DNA of 5,323 nt, from the NCBI GenBank assembly GCA_903885895.1, contig CAISKC010000112.1, positions 1 to 5,323 of the forward strand. The letters run 5' to 3'. The translations under genes and the position numbers were made by a program. Of this stretch, positions 1-5,229 are shown piece after piece; the first letter of the stretch is position 1; each line of letters starts with the position of its first letter. The stretch is from an uncultured Legionella sp. (GTDB lineage: Bacteria; Pseudomonadota; Gammaproteobacteria; Legionellales; Legionellaceae). Below the pieces are notes generated by a model. The model had not been told where the DNA came from, did no database searches, and saw only the letters and a program-made list of their open reading frames with translations.

Positions 1-2
1 AA

Positions 3-128
3 ACACTAAACGGACTACTTGCAAAGCTGCGTGAAGGATATTCAGAAAAATATTGCATTACTTTTTTAATGAGATATTATTCTTCGAGTAGAGCAAATCT
101 GTTCTGCTACAAGCGACAACTATACTGA
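3..128 (+). CDS. Possible 3' end of an unrecognised gene, cut by the window edge
   Basis: A frame with no internal stop enters from the left edge and ends at TGA 126-128, giving about 41 residues (starting TLNGLLAKLREGYSEKY). The composition looks protein-like, with a leucine- and lysine-containing stretch followed by an aromatic, basic tail rich in Tyr, Arg and Cys. I recognise no family. The other forward frames have stops early in this stretch. An open frame of this length in AT-rich DNA can arise by chance, so this is a weak call. If real, the gene ends 22 bases before the transposon left end, so the transposon would sit just downstream of it rather than inside it. Confidence 0.25.
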   Translation, partial: TLNGLLAKLREGYSEKYCITFLMRYYSSSRANLFCYKRQLY

Positions 129-149
129 AAATTACCGCTATGGGCTACC

Positions 150-161
150 TGTAACGTCTCA
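150..161 (+). repeat. Left terminal inverted repeat of the transposon
   Basis: TGTAACGTCTCA matches the reverse complement of 3225-3236 exactly over 12 bases. The match extends one base outward (C149 pairs with G3237), so the true tip could be at 149. The TGT start fits the 5'-TG...CA-3' rule of DDE transposases with Mu-type chemistry. The core ACGTCTCA is repeated in degenerate form further inside both ends. Confidence 0.8.
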
Positions 162-178
162 AGAAATATAGAACCAAA

Positions 179-246
179 CTCGTCTTTTTATCCCGCGATA
201 TTTTAACCCCCGACTTTTGCTGTACCCCAAAAAATCCTGAGACAAA
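179..246 (+). repeat. Left subterminal repeat region, probable transposase binding sites
   Basis: Two further partial copies of the tip core are visible: CTCGTCTTT at 179-187 in the tip's orientation, and TGAGACAAA at 238-246 inverted. A TCCCGCG block at 191-197 is matched in the right end at 3199-3205 (reverse complement). Transposases of the Mu, Tn7 and Tn5053 type bind several repeats per end with unequal spacing, which fits this layout. The copies are degenerate, and the exact site length cannot be set by eye. Confidence 0.45.
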
Positions 247-254
247 AATTTAAT

Positions 255-283
255 TTGATAGGTGACTGACCAACTTGTAATAT
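255..283 (+). promoter_or_regulatory. Putative sigma-70 promoter for the transposon genes
   Basis: TTGATA (255-260; five of six consensus -35 bases) is followed by a 17-base spacer and TAATAT (278-283; four of six -10 bases). Transcription would start near 290, giving a leader of about 30 bases before the ATG at 319. The location inside the left end, upstream of the first gene, suits a promoter for the whole operon, and transposase bound to the left end could repress it. Confidence 0.5.
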
Positions 284-319
284 TAGATTTCTAAAGTTTA
301 ATAAAAAAGAGATCAGTCA
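263..319 (+). promoter_or_regulatory. Possible operator: split inverted repeat around promoter and start codon
   Basis: TGACTGA (263-269) lies in the promoter spacer and its exact complement TCAGTCA (313-319) lies at the start codon of the first gene, with centres 50 bases apart. A repressor binding both half-sites could block RNA polymerase and translation-initiation-region access. The helix-turn-helix protein encoded directly downstream is a natural candidate. A 7-bp match over this distance can be chance, so this is only a suggestion. Confidence 0.25.
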
Positions 320-858
320 TGCTACATATTTTGCCAAGAATTTTATCGTTATGCCAGTATCAATATGAAATAGATCAGAAGCCCGAACAGAATCGTCCAC
401 CCAAGTGTGTGTATTGCGGCAAAGCGCACCCAAGGCGTCATGCTAAATACCAACGTAAAGCTGAACGCGATAGTGCGTTGTCTGGTGCACGGAGCCCGGT
501 TTTTATCCAGCGATATTATTGCGCGGCATGCGGAAGAACCACCTCGGCATTACCAGAATGTATTCCGCCTCGCCGCTGGTATCTCTGGGAGATACAACAA
601 TACGCTATTGTGTTATCCATGCTGGGTAAATCAGCCTATGCCATAGCAAAAGAAATCATCCCTTCACACCACACCATCAGTCGCTGGATGGCCCGTTTCA
701 AAGAGCAATTCATCTTGCACAAAGATACCTTGTGCGTCAGTTTTACTGAGCTTGGTAGGACTTGTGGGCTTACTGAGTTCTGGCAAGCCTGTCTTGAAAA
801 AATCACCTTGGGAGCCGCTATGCGCCTGTGCCATGTTGCCGGAGTTTTTATCCCATGA
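319..858 (+). CDS. Zinc-ribbon/HTH transposon protein, DUF6431-like
   Basis: This 179-residue protein probably binds zinc and DNA; its function in transposition is not established. Two CxxC pairs (Cys30/Cys33 and Cys68/Cys71), set 34 residues apart, form a zinc-ribbon-like arrangement. Between them is a very basic stretch (HPRRHAKYQRKAERD). The LPECIPPRRWYLW segment (78-90) follows, then a helix-turn-helix-like region around 103-127 (KSAYAIAKEIIPSHHTISRW). The C-terminal part (AMRLCHVAGVFIP) has no motif I can interpret. From memory this matches DUF6431 proteins that accompany a DDE transposase and an AAA ATPase. The ATG at 319 has only a weak Shine-Dalgarno sequence (AGAGA at 308-312, 6-base spacing). 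The gene is 127 bases upstream of the transposase start and is probably its first co-transcribed partner. Its zinc-finger-plus-HTH layout is reminiscent of TniQ/TnsD target selectors, but that comparison is inference. An autoregulator is an equally good reading. Confidence 0.8.
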   Translation: MLHILPRILSLCQYQYEIDQKPEQNRPPKCVYCGKAHPRRHAKYQRKAERDSALSGARSPVFIQRYYCAACGRTTSALPECIPPRRWYLWEIQQYAIVLSMLGKSAYAIAKEIIPSHHTISRWMARFKEQFILHKDTLCVSFTELGRTCGLTEFWQACLEKITLGAAMRLCHVAGVFIP

Positions 859-974
859 ATGATTAACCGGGTCGACCGCGAGATGCGTATTATATAGGCA
901 GGCCATACCCCCCACACAGTTTGCCCCTATTTCAAGGTACGGATTACTGGTTTACTGATATCTTCATAAAACAA

Positions 975-979
975 AGGAG
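975..979 (+). promoter_or_regulatory. Ribosome binding site that decides the transposase start
   Basis: AGGAG at 975-979 directly abuts the ATG at 980, leaving no spacer, but stands 6 bases before the ATG at 986. The second ATG is therefore the better start, giving 453 rather than 455 residues. Confidence 0.7.
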
Positions 980-985
980 ATGAAA

Positions 986-2347
986 ATGAGTAAACCCATA
1001 CAGCCGGTGGCTTTGTTTCGCCTATCGGTGCTTGGTCCGCTGGCAAGCCGTTCAGGTCTTAAACGTGGTGAAGCAACGACTATTATTCGAGAGCTGGCAT
1101 CACTTAGGTATGATATTCCAGGATCTAAACGCACGCATTTGAGCGAAGATACTATTGCGCGGTGGTACTCACTCTGGAAGCGTGCCGGGATCGATGCACT
1201 TAATCCCAACACGCGCCTTGATAAAGGTAAAACACAGTTACCACCTAGCGTTCAAGAAGCGTTGTTGACGTATAAAAAAGACAACCCTTCACGCTCGATT
1301 AATATGTTGATTGATTTGATTGAACGTAAAGGACTTGTTTCTAAAAAGACAATCTCGCGCGCAAGCGTTCATCGATTTTTACAGCAGCAGCAAGCATCCA
1401 AGCGCATTCTTGGGGATGTTCATACAATTGAGCGACGTTCCTTCGTGGCCGAACATGCCGGGGATATTTGGCAAGGTGATGTGCTTCATGGCCCGACCAT
1501 TCAAACGCCAGACGGGCTCAGAAAAACCTACTTGGTGTCATTGATGGATGATGCGTCACGCCTCATCGCACACAGCGCCTTTTGCTTTGGCGAAACAGCA
1601 CTGGACATTGAGGGCGTATTGAAGCAGGCACTGTTGAAGCGTGGGTTACCGTATAAAATCATCATTGATAATGGACCCGCTTATCGCTCAGGATCGTTAC
1701 AAACCATCTGCGCACGTCTTGAAATCAGGCTGATCTACAGCAGAGCTTATGAACCGCAATCGAAGGGGAAACTTGAACGATACCATCGTACCTTTCGCGA
1801 GCAATTTCTGGAAGAAATCGACATGAGCCGAATCACCGACCTTGGTGATCTTAATGCTCGACTGTGGGCATGGGTTGAGCAAGTTTATCATACGCGTCCA
1901 CATGGTGGACTGGATGATAAAAAAACACCGCTTGAGCGTTGGCGTGATGATCTAATGCACGTCAGGCCCTTGCAGCCTCAGATGGCGCACCGTATTGATG
2001 AGCTATTTTATCATCGTTATGAACGCAGGGTTCGCAAGAATGCAACAGTCAGCTGGGAGGGGATGTCGTTTGAAGTTAATCATGCGCTCGTTGGCTATAA
2101 AGTAGAACTTATCGTTAATTCTCATACAAAAACAGCACTGCGTGTGGAATCCACATCAGGTGAGAACTTAGGCCCCGCTGTGCCGTTGGATTTAACTGCA
2201 AACCTTCATCGCAAACGCCAGCGACCAAATACTGACGAAGACAATCCCACACGCAAACAGGATGAATATGCTGTTGAAGATGCCTATCGAAATTTTGTCG
2301 ATAGCTGCGATATAACTATGGAAGAAGTGGTTACGGAGGAAAAATAA
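986..2347 (+). CDS. DD35E transposase, TnsB/TniA/MuA-like
   Basis: This is the recombinase that should bind the element ends, nick their 3' strands and join them to target DNA. The N-terminal half has HTH-like segments: around residues 18-40 (LASRSGLKRGEATTIIRELA) and 48-70 (THLSEDTIARWYSLWKRAGIDAL). The RNase H-like integrase core follows, with catalytic Asp165 (WQGDVLH), Asp228 (IIDNGPAY) and Glu264 (SKGKLERYHR). Asp228 and Glu264 are 35 residues apart, the classic DD35E spacing. The HTRPHGGLDDKKTPLERW segment (302-319) is typical of rve-family transposases, and the part after about 330 fits a Mu-type C-terminal beta-barrel (KNATVSWEGMSFEV). The last 45 residues are charged and could contact the ATPase. 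At 453 residues it is shorter than TnsB or MuA and closer to IS21 IstA. The start at 986 is chosen over 980 on ribosome-binding-site spacing. TAA overlaps the next ATG by one base. The catalytic triad is intact. Confidence 0.93.
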   Translation: MSKPIQPVALFRLSVLGPLASRSGLKRGEATTIIRELASLRYDIPGSKRTHLSEDTIARWYSLWKRAGIDALNPNTRLDKGKTQLPPSVQEALLTYKKDNPSRSINMLIDLIERKGLVSKKTISRASVHRFLQQQQASKRILGDVHTIERRSFVAEHAGDIWQGDVLHGPTIQTPDGLRKTYLVSLMDDASRLIAHSAFCFGETALDIEGVLKQALLKRGLPYKIIIDNGPAYRSGSLQTICARLEIRLIYSRAYEPQSKGKLERYHRTFREQFLEEIDMSRITDLGDLNARLWAWVEQVYHTRPHGGLDDKKTPLERWRDDLMHVRPLQPQMAHRIDELFYHRYERRVRKNATVSWEGMSFEVNHALVGYKVELIVNSHTKTALRVESTSGENLGPAVPLDLTANLHRKRQRPNTDEDNPTRKQDEYAVEDAYRNFVDSCDITMEEVVTEEK

Positions 2348-3147
2348 TGTACCAATCATTTTTTGGATTAACCCAAGCCCCGCTTGGGAAAGAGATAGAG
2401 CAGCTGTGGGATAACGGGCAAATTGATGGACTCAGTCGGCAATTTTCCTGGTTACTGCAATCACCGGGAATAGGCCTTTTAACAGCCGAACCAGGCATTG
2501 GAAAAACGGCAGCACTTCGCCAAATCACGCGAAATTTAAATCCACACCAGCACAGCGTGTATTACATTGCTGAAACCGATTTTGGTCGATTAGATTTTTA
2601 CCGCCAAGTGGCGATCCTGTTTGGTTTGACCCCATCCTATCGGCGGTCTCAGTTATGGCGTGACATTAAGAATCATGTCACACACCTCATCACTCAAAAA
2701 AACATCCTGCCAGTACTTATCATTGATGAAGCACAAAATCTTCCTTATGACTTTTTTCGGGACTTCCCCTCCTTTCTCAATTTTGTCTTCGATTCCAAAG
2801 ACTACATGACGGTCTGGTTAGCTGGTCACCCAGCGCTTGCACGTGAAATCGACAGGCCGGCAAATGCGGCATTGGCGTCTCGTATTCAAGCGCGCTATGA
2901 GCTCAAGCCCATTATGGATCGAGATGCTTTTAAACAGTTTCTCTCGCATGGGTTGAATCAAGTGGGGTGCGCACACAATTTATTATCTGATTCTGGCGTG
3001 GAACTTCTGCGACTCTCGTCAAAAGGGATCCCACGACAAGTCCATCGCATATTGGTAACCGCGTTGCGTTTGGCGACTGATAAAAAAATCAATCATCTGC
3101 CCGATGACATTATGAAAGAGGCGATTGCCATACTTAAACAGGGTTAA
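2347..3147 (+). CDS. AAA+ ATPase, TnsC/MuB/ExeA-like transposition regulator
   Basis: This 266-residue ATPase is expected to bind target DNA with ATP, recruit and activate the adjacent transposase, and probably give target selection or immunity. The N-terminus MYQSFFGLTQAPLGKE resembles the start of ExeA/GspA-type ATPases (YxxFFGLxxxPF). Walker A is AEPGIGKT (47-54) and Walker B is VLIIDE (123-128, Asp127/Glu128). A sensor-1-like WLAGHP follows at 157-162, then an arginine-finger candidate Arg179 in LASRIQARYEL, and a sensor-2-like SKGIPRQVHR (225-234). The length matches IS21 IstB and similar minimal partners, and it lacks the long extensions of Tn7 TnsC. The ATG overlaps the transposase stop (TAATG), with a good Shine-Dalgarno GGAGG at 2335-2339 and 7-base spacing, so translational coupling is likely. 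Only 89 bases separate its stop from the right transposon tip. Confidence 0.92.
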   Translation: MYQSFFGLTQAPLGKEIEQLWDNGQIDGLSRQFSWLLQSPGIGLLTAEPGIGKTAALRQITRNLNPHQHSVYYIAETDFGRLDFYRQVAILFGLTPSYRRSQLWRDIKNHVTHLITQKNILPVLIIDEAQNLPYDFFRDFPSFLNFVFDSKDYMTVWLAGHPALAREIDRPANAALASRIQARYELKPIMDRDAFKQFLSHGLNQVGCAHNLLSDSGVELLRLSSKGIPRQVHRILVTALRLATDKKINHLPDDIMKEAIAILKQG

Positions 3148-3178
3148 CTACAGGGTATTTATGGTGAAGAAGCTGCAC

Positions 3179-3209
3179 TTTCGTCTCACGTCAATTAGCG
3201 CGGGACGAA
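3179..3209 (+). repeat. Right subterminal inverted pair, probable transposase binding sites
   Basis: TTTCGTCTCACG (3179-3190) and the reverse complement of CGCGGGACGAA (3199-3209, reading TTCGTCCCGCG) form an imperfect inverted pair across an 8-base centre. Both resemble the terminal core ACGTCTCA, so the right end carries three related sites including the tip. As RNA this could also form a weak hairpin downstream of the ATPase gene, but there is no T-run and I do not call a terminator. Confidence 0.45.
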
Positions 3210-3224
3210 GGATGTAGATTAGAG

Positions 3225-3236
3225 TGAGACGTTACA
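3225..3236 (-). repeat. Right terminal inverted repeat of the transposon
   Basis: TGAGACGTTACA is the exact reverse complement of the left tip at 150-161. It ends in ACA, as expected for the right end. The following G3237 extends the match by one base. Confidence 0.8.
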
Positions 3237-3297
3237 GCTGAGTCTCGACTTTAGCCAATTACGCAGCCAAGGCCAATTGATAAATCAATAAGTTAGC
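3237..3297. other. Spacer between transposon and intron (intron 3' exon)
   Basis: These 61 bases are outside both elements. The stretch holds a GCCAATT direct repeat (3253-3259 and 3272-3278) and the short dyad ATTGAT-AA-ATCAAT (about 3276-3289). No open frame of note is seen. On the - strand it is the DNA just downstream of the intron 3' end, so the intron went into the DNA bordering the transposon, not into the transposon. Confidence 0.5.
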
Positions 3298-3305
3298 ATT
3301 TTAGC

Positions 3306-3340
3306 TGGTAAAGTCGGCCAGTCGCCTGGCCAACCTCCCA
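3306..3340 (-). ncRNA. Group II intron domain VI with branch-point A
   Basis: Read on the - strand, an 11-pair stem (AGGUUGGCCAG with CUGGCCGACUU, including G-U pairs) is closed by a GCGA tetraloop. Below it is a G-U pair, then one unpaired A (complement of T3309), then GG-CC and U-A pairs. A bulged A on the 3' side near the base of domain VI is the lariat branch point of group II introns. The domain begins four bases after domain V, which is normal. Confidence 0.85.
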
Positions 3341-3344
3341 TTTA

Positions 3345-3377
3345 GAACCCATCGTGCGCTATTTACGCAATGGGCTC
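3345..3377 (-). ncRNA. Group II intron catalytic domain V
   Basis: Read on the - strand, GAGCCCAU pairs with AUGGGUUC over 8 bp, then comes a two-base CG bulge on the 3' side, an upper stem UGCGU/GCGCA, and a 5-base AAAUA loop. This is the standard domain V shape of about 33-34 bases, with the AGC catalytic triad at the second to fourth bases. It lies 34 bases after the maturase stop codon. This is the strongest single proof of a group II intron here. Confidence 0.93.
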
Positions 3378-3411
3378 AAGACAATCTCGTTACATGCCTA
3401 TACCTTACCAA

Positions 3412-4728
3412 TCAAAACAATCGGTGTACTATCTTGGCGCTTGGTAGTGGATGCCTCTTTACGAACAAGTCAAACTTATTCCAGTCAAACGACTTACGTT
3501 GACTACGTCTGTTGAGCCATTTGAATATTATCATCTTGGCTTCATGCAGAAACTTTGACACCATTTTGAAATTGAAGCTCACGCCATAGTACTGCACATG
3601 TCCTCTCAATTTGGCACAAAATGTCCTCCATATTTCACCAAGCGGAATTCTGTTTCTTACCTTTTTCGCCCAAGCCGTCACATTATTCAGTTTAGACCTG
3701 AACCGTTTACCACTCGTTTTTACCTTGGGGATAATTCCCCCCTTGAGTGATTTACCTAGATAAAATCTAAATCCCAAAAATTCAAACGACCCTTGTTTGA
3801 TGCCACGCCGCCGATTACTCTTCGAGAAACTGACCATACTAGTCTTCTCCTCATTGAGTTCAAGCTTATATTTGGCTAATCGTTTTCCCAATACGTTTTT
3901 GATTCTCCTGGCATCGTCTTCATATTGACAGCATATAACAAGATCATCAGCGTACCGGAATGCTTTCACCATACCTTTCATCAGCGGTTTAACTGTTTCT
4001 TCCAGCCATGTATCAATCACGTAGTGCGCGACAATGTTTGAAATTACTGGACTACAGCATGACCCTTGAACGACTCCTTCCTCGTTCATCGACAACTCGC
4101 CATCTGCTAAAACACCCGATTTGAACATACGTGTGATATATCGCATAAACTTGCTGTCTTTAATTTTCAGGCCAAGCATGTCTTTCACTATATCATGATC
4201 AATTTTACCGAAAAAATTGGCTAAATCGACATCAATCACAACCTCCACCTCTTCCTTGAATAAGTGTTTCATCAGATCTTTCACCGCATCGTGACAGCTC
4301 CGTTTTGGGCGAAACCCATACGAAAAGTCGACAAATAGTGGTTCATAGATACTTTCAAGAATATCTTGCATCCGTTTCTGTACCAGTTTATCTTCAAAAT
4401 TGCTGATACCAAGCGGCCTTATCGCGCCTTTCTTACCTTCCTTGGGTATCCGTACTTCGCGTACTGGTCCAGGCCGATAAGCCATGCGCTTCATCCGTGC
4501 TATCAGATCTTCTAAATTTTCTGTTACATTTTCACCGTATATTGCCTTACTGACTAGGTCTACTCCAACGGCCTTCCGTCCGTCCAGCCGATCAAAGCAG
4601 CGGCGTAACGAATCCACATTAATCTGATGCATCAAACTGTGATACACCTGATGTGGGTTGTTAGCCGATAACCACGCTATCTCTGCTAATGCAGTATCCG
4701 TGTTTACTTGAGATTCTGGTGCTCTCAT
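3412..4728 (-). CDS. ltrA: Group II intron reverse transcriptase/maturase (LtrA-type)
   Basis: This is the intron-encoded protein: it helps the intron RNA fold and splice, and copies it into DNA at a new site. The 438 residues contain RT motifs in order: VRIPKEGKKGAIRPLGI (92-108), YGFRPKRSCHDAV (137-149), the first catalytic Asp region VVIDVDLANFFGKIDH (about 163-178), VVQGSCCSPVISNI (219-232), the YADD active site (259-262), and FLGFRFYLG (317-325). A maturase X-type region follows, with LRGHVQYYGVSFN (374-386) and WLNRRSQRKSFDW (404-416). The protein ends without a CxxC-type HNH endonuclease. Such proteins generally rely on replication forks or nicks for priming. GTG at 4731 is followed directly by ATG at 4728. 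GAGGA (4735-4739) lies 6 bases from the ATG and only 3 from the GTG, so 4728 is preferred. Motif 4 reads QGSCCSP where QGGxxSP is usual. The gene lies in intron domain IV and looks intact. Confidence 0.95.
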   Translation of the reverse strand: MRAPESQVNTDTALAEIAWLSANNPHQVYHSLMHQINVDSLRRCFDRLDGRKAVGVDLVSKAIYGENVTENLEDLIARMKRMAYRPGPVREVRIPKEGKKGAIRPLGISNFEDKLVQKRMQDILESIYEPLFVDFSYGFRPKRSCHDAVKDLMKHLFKEEVEVVIDVDLANFFGKIDHDIVKDMLGLKIKDSKFMRYITRMFKSGVLADGELSMNEEGVVQGSCCSPVISNIVAHYVIDTWLEETVKPLMKGMVKAFRYADDLVICCQYEDDARRIKNVLGKRLAKYKLELNEEKTSMVSFSKSNRRRGIKQGSFEFLGFRFYLGKSLKGGIIPKVKTSGKRFRSKLNNVTAWAKKVRNRIPLGEIWRTFCAKLRGHVQYYGVSFNFKMVSKFLHEAKMIIFKWLNRRSQRKSFDWNKFDLFVKRHPLPSAKIVHRLF

Positions 4729-4915
4729 CACGTTTCCTCAACAAAGGCAAAATTACCCACAGGCCTTCCCCATGTACTTGGCTTTCCCAAGCTCGGAGTA
4801 CTATGCCTGATCTGACTCCCTATCTTTTAATTTTCGCCATTTCAGCTCCCTCGCTGTTAGACTTGTCGGCTGATACTCATATCCTTATGAGAGCGGACAG
4901 GGCCTCCCACGTTTA

Positions 4916-4922
4916 CACTATC
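4916..4922 (-). other. Candidate EBS1 (exon-binding sequence 1)
   Basis: On the - strand, GATAGTG (intron positions about 294-300) can form seven pairs, two of them G-U, with TACTATT in the 5' exon (5217-5223). The pairing begins one base short of the splice site. The distance from the intron start is as expected for the EBS1 loop of domain I. I did not verify that it sits in a hairpin loop. Confidence 0.5.
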
Positions 4923-5011
4923 GCTTTCATTGCACGCCATGCTCTAAGACTCCGGGAGTGGTGAATAATTCAAGCCGATTTACTGTCTCATTCACTGTTG
5001 CCTTCAGGCCT

Positions 5012-5017
5012 AAAAAT
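5012..5017 (-). other. Candidate EBS2 (exon-binding sequence 2)
   Basis: On the - strand, ATTTTT (intron positions 199-204) is fully complementary to AAAAAT of the 5' exon (5224-5229), directly upstream of the EBS1 target. Its place about 90 bases before EBS1 fits domain I of IIA/IIB introns. A-T-only pairing is weak evidence by itself; its value lies in the matching order and adjacency of both sites. Confidence 0.4.
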
Positions 5018-5216
5018 ACCCTGAGCCACCCCTCATATTAAATTTAACGGAGCTCAATCACTTCAACCTTGCGGCTTACGGCTTGCAATTTCCTTTACCT
5101 ACGCTTAACCCTATGCGTTACCACATACGGCCCAAGGCTAAGTACGAAATGCGCTCGGTCGCGCTTTCCCGGTAGCACTTTCAGCTACTAGCGGTAGTGC
5201 ACTTTCGTGGCGCACT

Positions 5217-5229
5217 AATAGTAATTTTT
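5217..5229 (-). other. Candidate intron-binding target in the 5' exon (IBS1 plus IBS2)
   Basis: Read on the - strand this is AAAAAT (IBS2) followed directly by TACTATT (IBS1), ending one base before the GTGCG intron start. It is the putative DNA target recognised by base pairing during insertion. It overlaps the outer arm of the inverted repeat that begins at 5221. Confidence 0.45.

Larger units (their letters stand above)
150..3236 (+). mobile_element. Compact three-gene Mu/Tn7-class transposon
   Basis: The element is delimited by TGTAACGTCTCA at 150-161 and its exact reverse complement at 3225-3236, giving 3087 bp with TGT...ACA tips as in Mu- and Tn7-class elements. Inside are a zinc-ribbon/HTH protein, a DD35E transposase and an AAA+ ATPase, all on the + strand and tightly packed. 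The transposase-plus-ATPase pair is the core shared by Mu (A/B), Tn7 (TnsB/TnsC), Tn5053 (TniA/TniB) and IS21 (IstA/IstB). There is no recognisable TnsA, TniQ/TnsD, resolvase or cargo gene. Without a second-strand nuclease, a replicative (cointegrate) route is the likelier inference. The flanks 145-149 (CTACC) and 3237-3241 (GCTGA) do not match, so no 5-bp target duplication is seen. All three genes look intact, so the element may be, or may recently have been, active. Confidence 0.82.
3298..5215 (-). mobile_element. Apparently full-length group II intron (retroelement)
   Basis: On the - strand the element starts GTGCGCC at 5215, fitting the group II 5' consensus GUGYG. About 480 bases of RNA domains I-III follow, then the reverse transcriptase/maturase gene in domain IV, domain V (3345-3377) and domain VI (3306-3340). 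The 3' end is less certain. The branch-point A is the complement of T3309, and the first purine-A-pyrimidine end after it is at 3298; an end a few bases nearer is possible. The length is about 1.92 kb. The AGC triad in domain V and the two candidate exon-binding sequences favour a IIA/IIB-type over a IIC-type intron. All parts needed for splicing and retrohoming except an endonuclease domain seem present. It lies antisense to the transposon genes. Confidence 0.9.
4732..5215 (-). ncRNA. Group II intron 5' RNA part, domains I to III
   Basis: This 484-base gene-free stretch is the 5' ribozyme portion of the intron, read on the - strand from GTGCGCC. It is rich in short self-complementary blocks. 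Near its 3' end it has a CAGGCATAGTACTCC block and a GTACATGGGGAAGG block, which resemble the domain III to IV region of LtrA-type introns. The forward-strand open frame across its right half (4689-4964) is antisense and has no protein features. I have not folded the whole domain, so subdomain limits are not given. Confidence 0.8.

Noticed and set aside
407..917. Open frames at 407-646 (+), 636-917 (-) and 664-915 (-)
   Set aside because: All overlap the zinc-ribbon protein gene in other frames, and none has a motif or a good ribosome binding site.
859..979. A separate promoter for the transposase in the 121-base gap
   Set aside because: A TATTAT-like -10 exists near 889-894, but the nearest -35-like sequence has poor match and spacing. 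Read-through from the left-end promoter is sufficient.
964..2528. Open frames at 964-1212 (-), 1320-1544 (+), 1697-1903 (-) and 2331-2528 (-)
   Set aside because: They lie within or across the transposase and ATPase genes, which have clear catalytic motifs. These are shadows.
3178..3211. Hairpin after the ATPase gene as a rho-independent terminator
   Set aside because: The stem is imperfect and no T-run follows. It is better explained as paired transposase-binding repeats.
144..3239. GCT on both sides of the transposon as a target duplication (144-146 and 3237-3239)
   Set aside because: Three bases only, and the left copy is separated from the tip by three bases, so it is not a flush duplication.
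4689..4964. 91-residue forward open frame across the intron 5' region
   Set aside because: It is antisense to the group II intron ribozyme and the start of its maturase gene. Its open length follows from that sequence, and it has no recognisable protein features.
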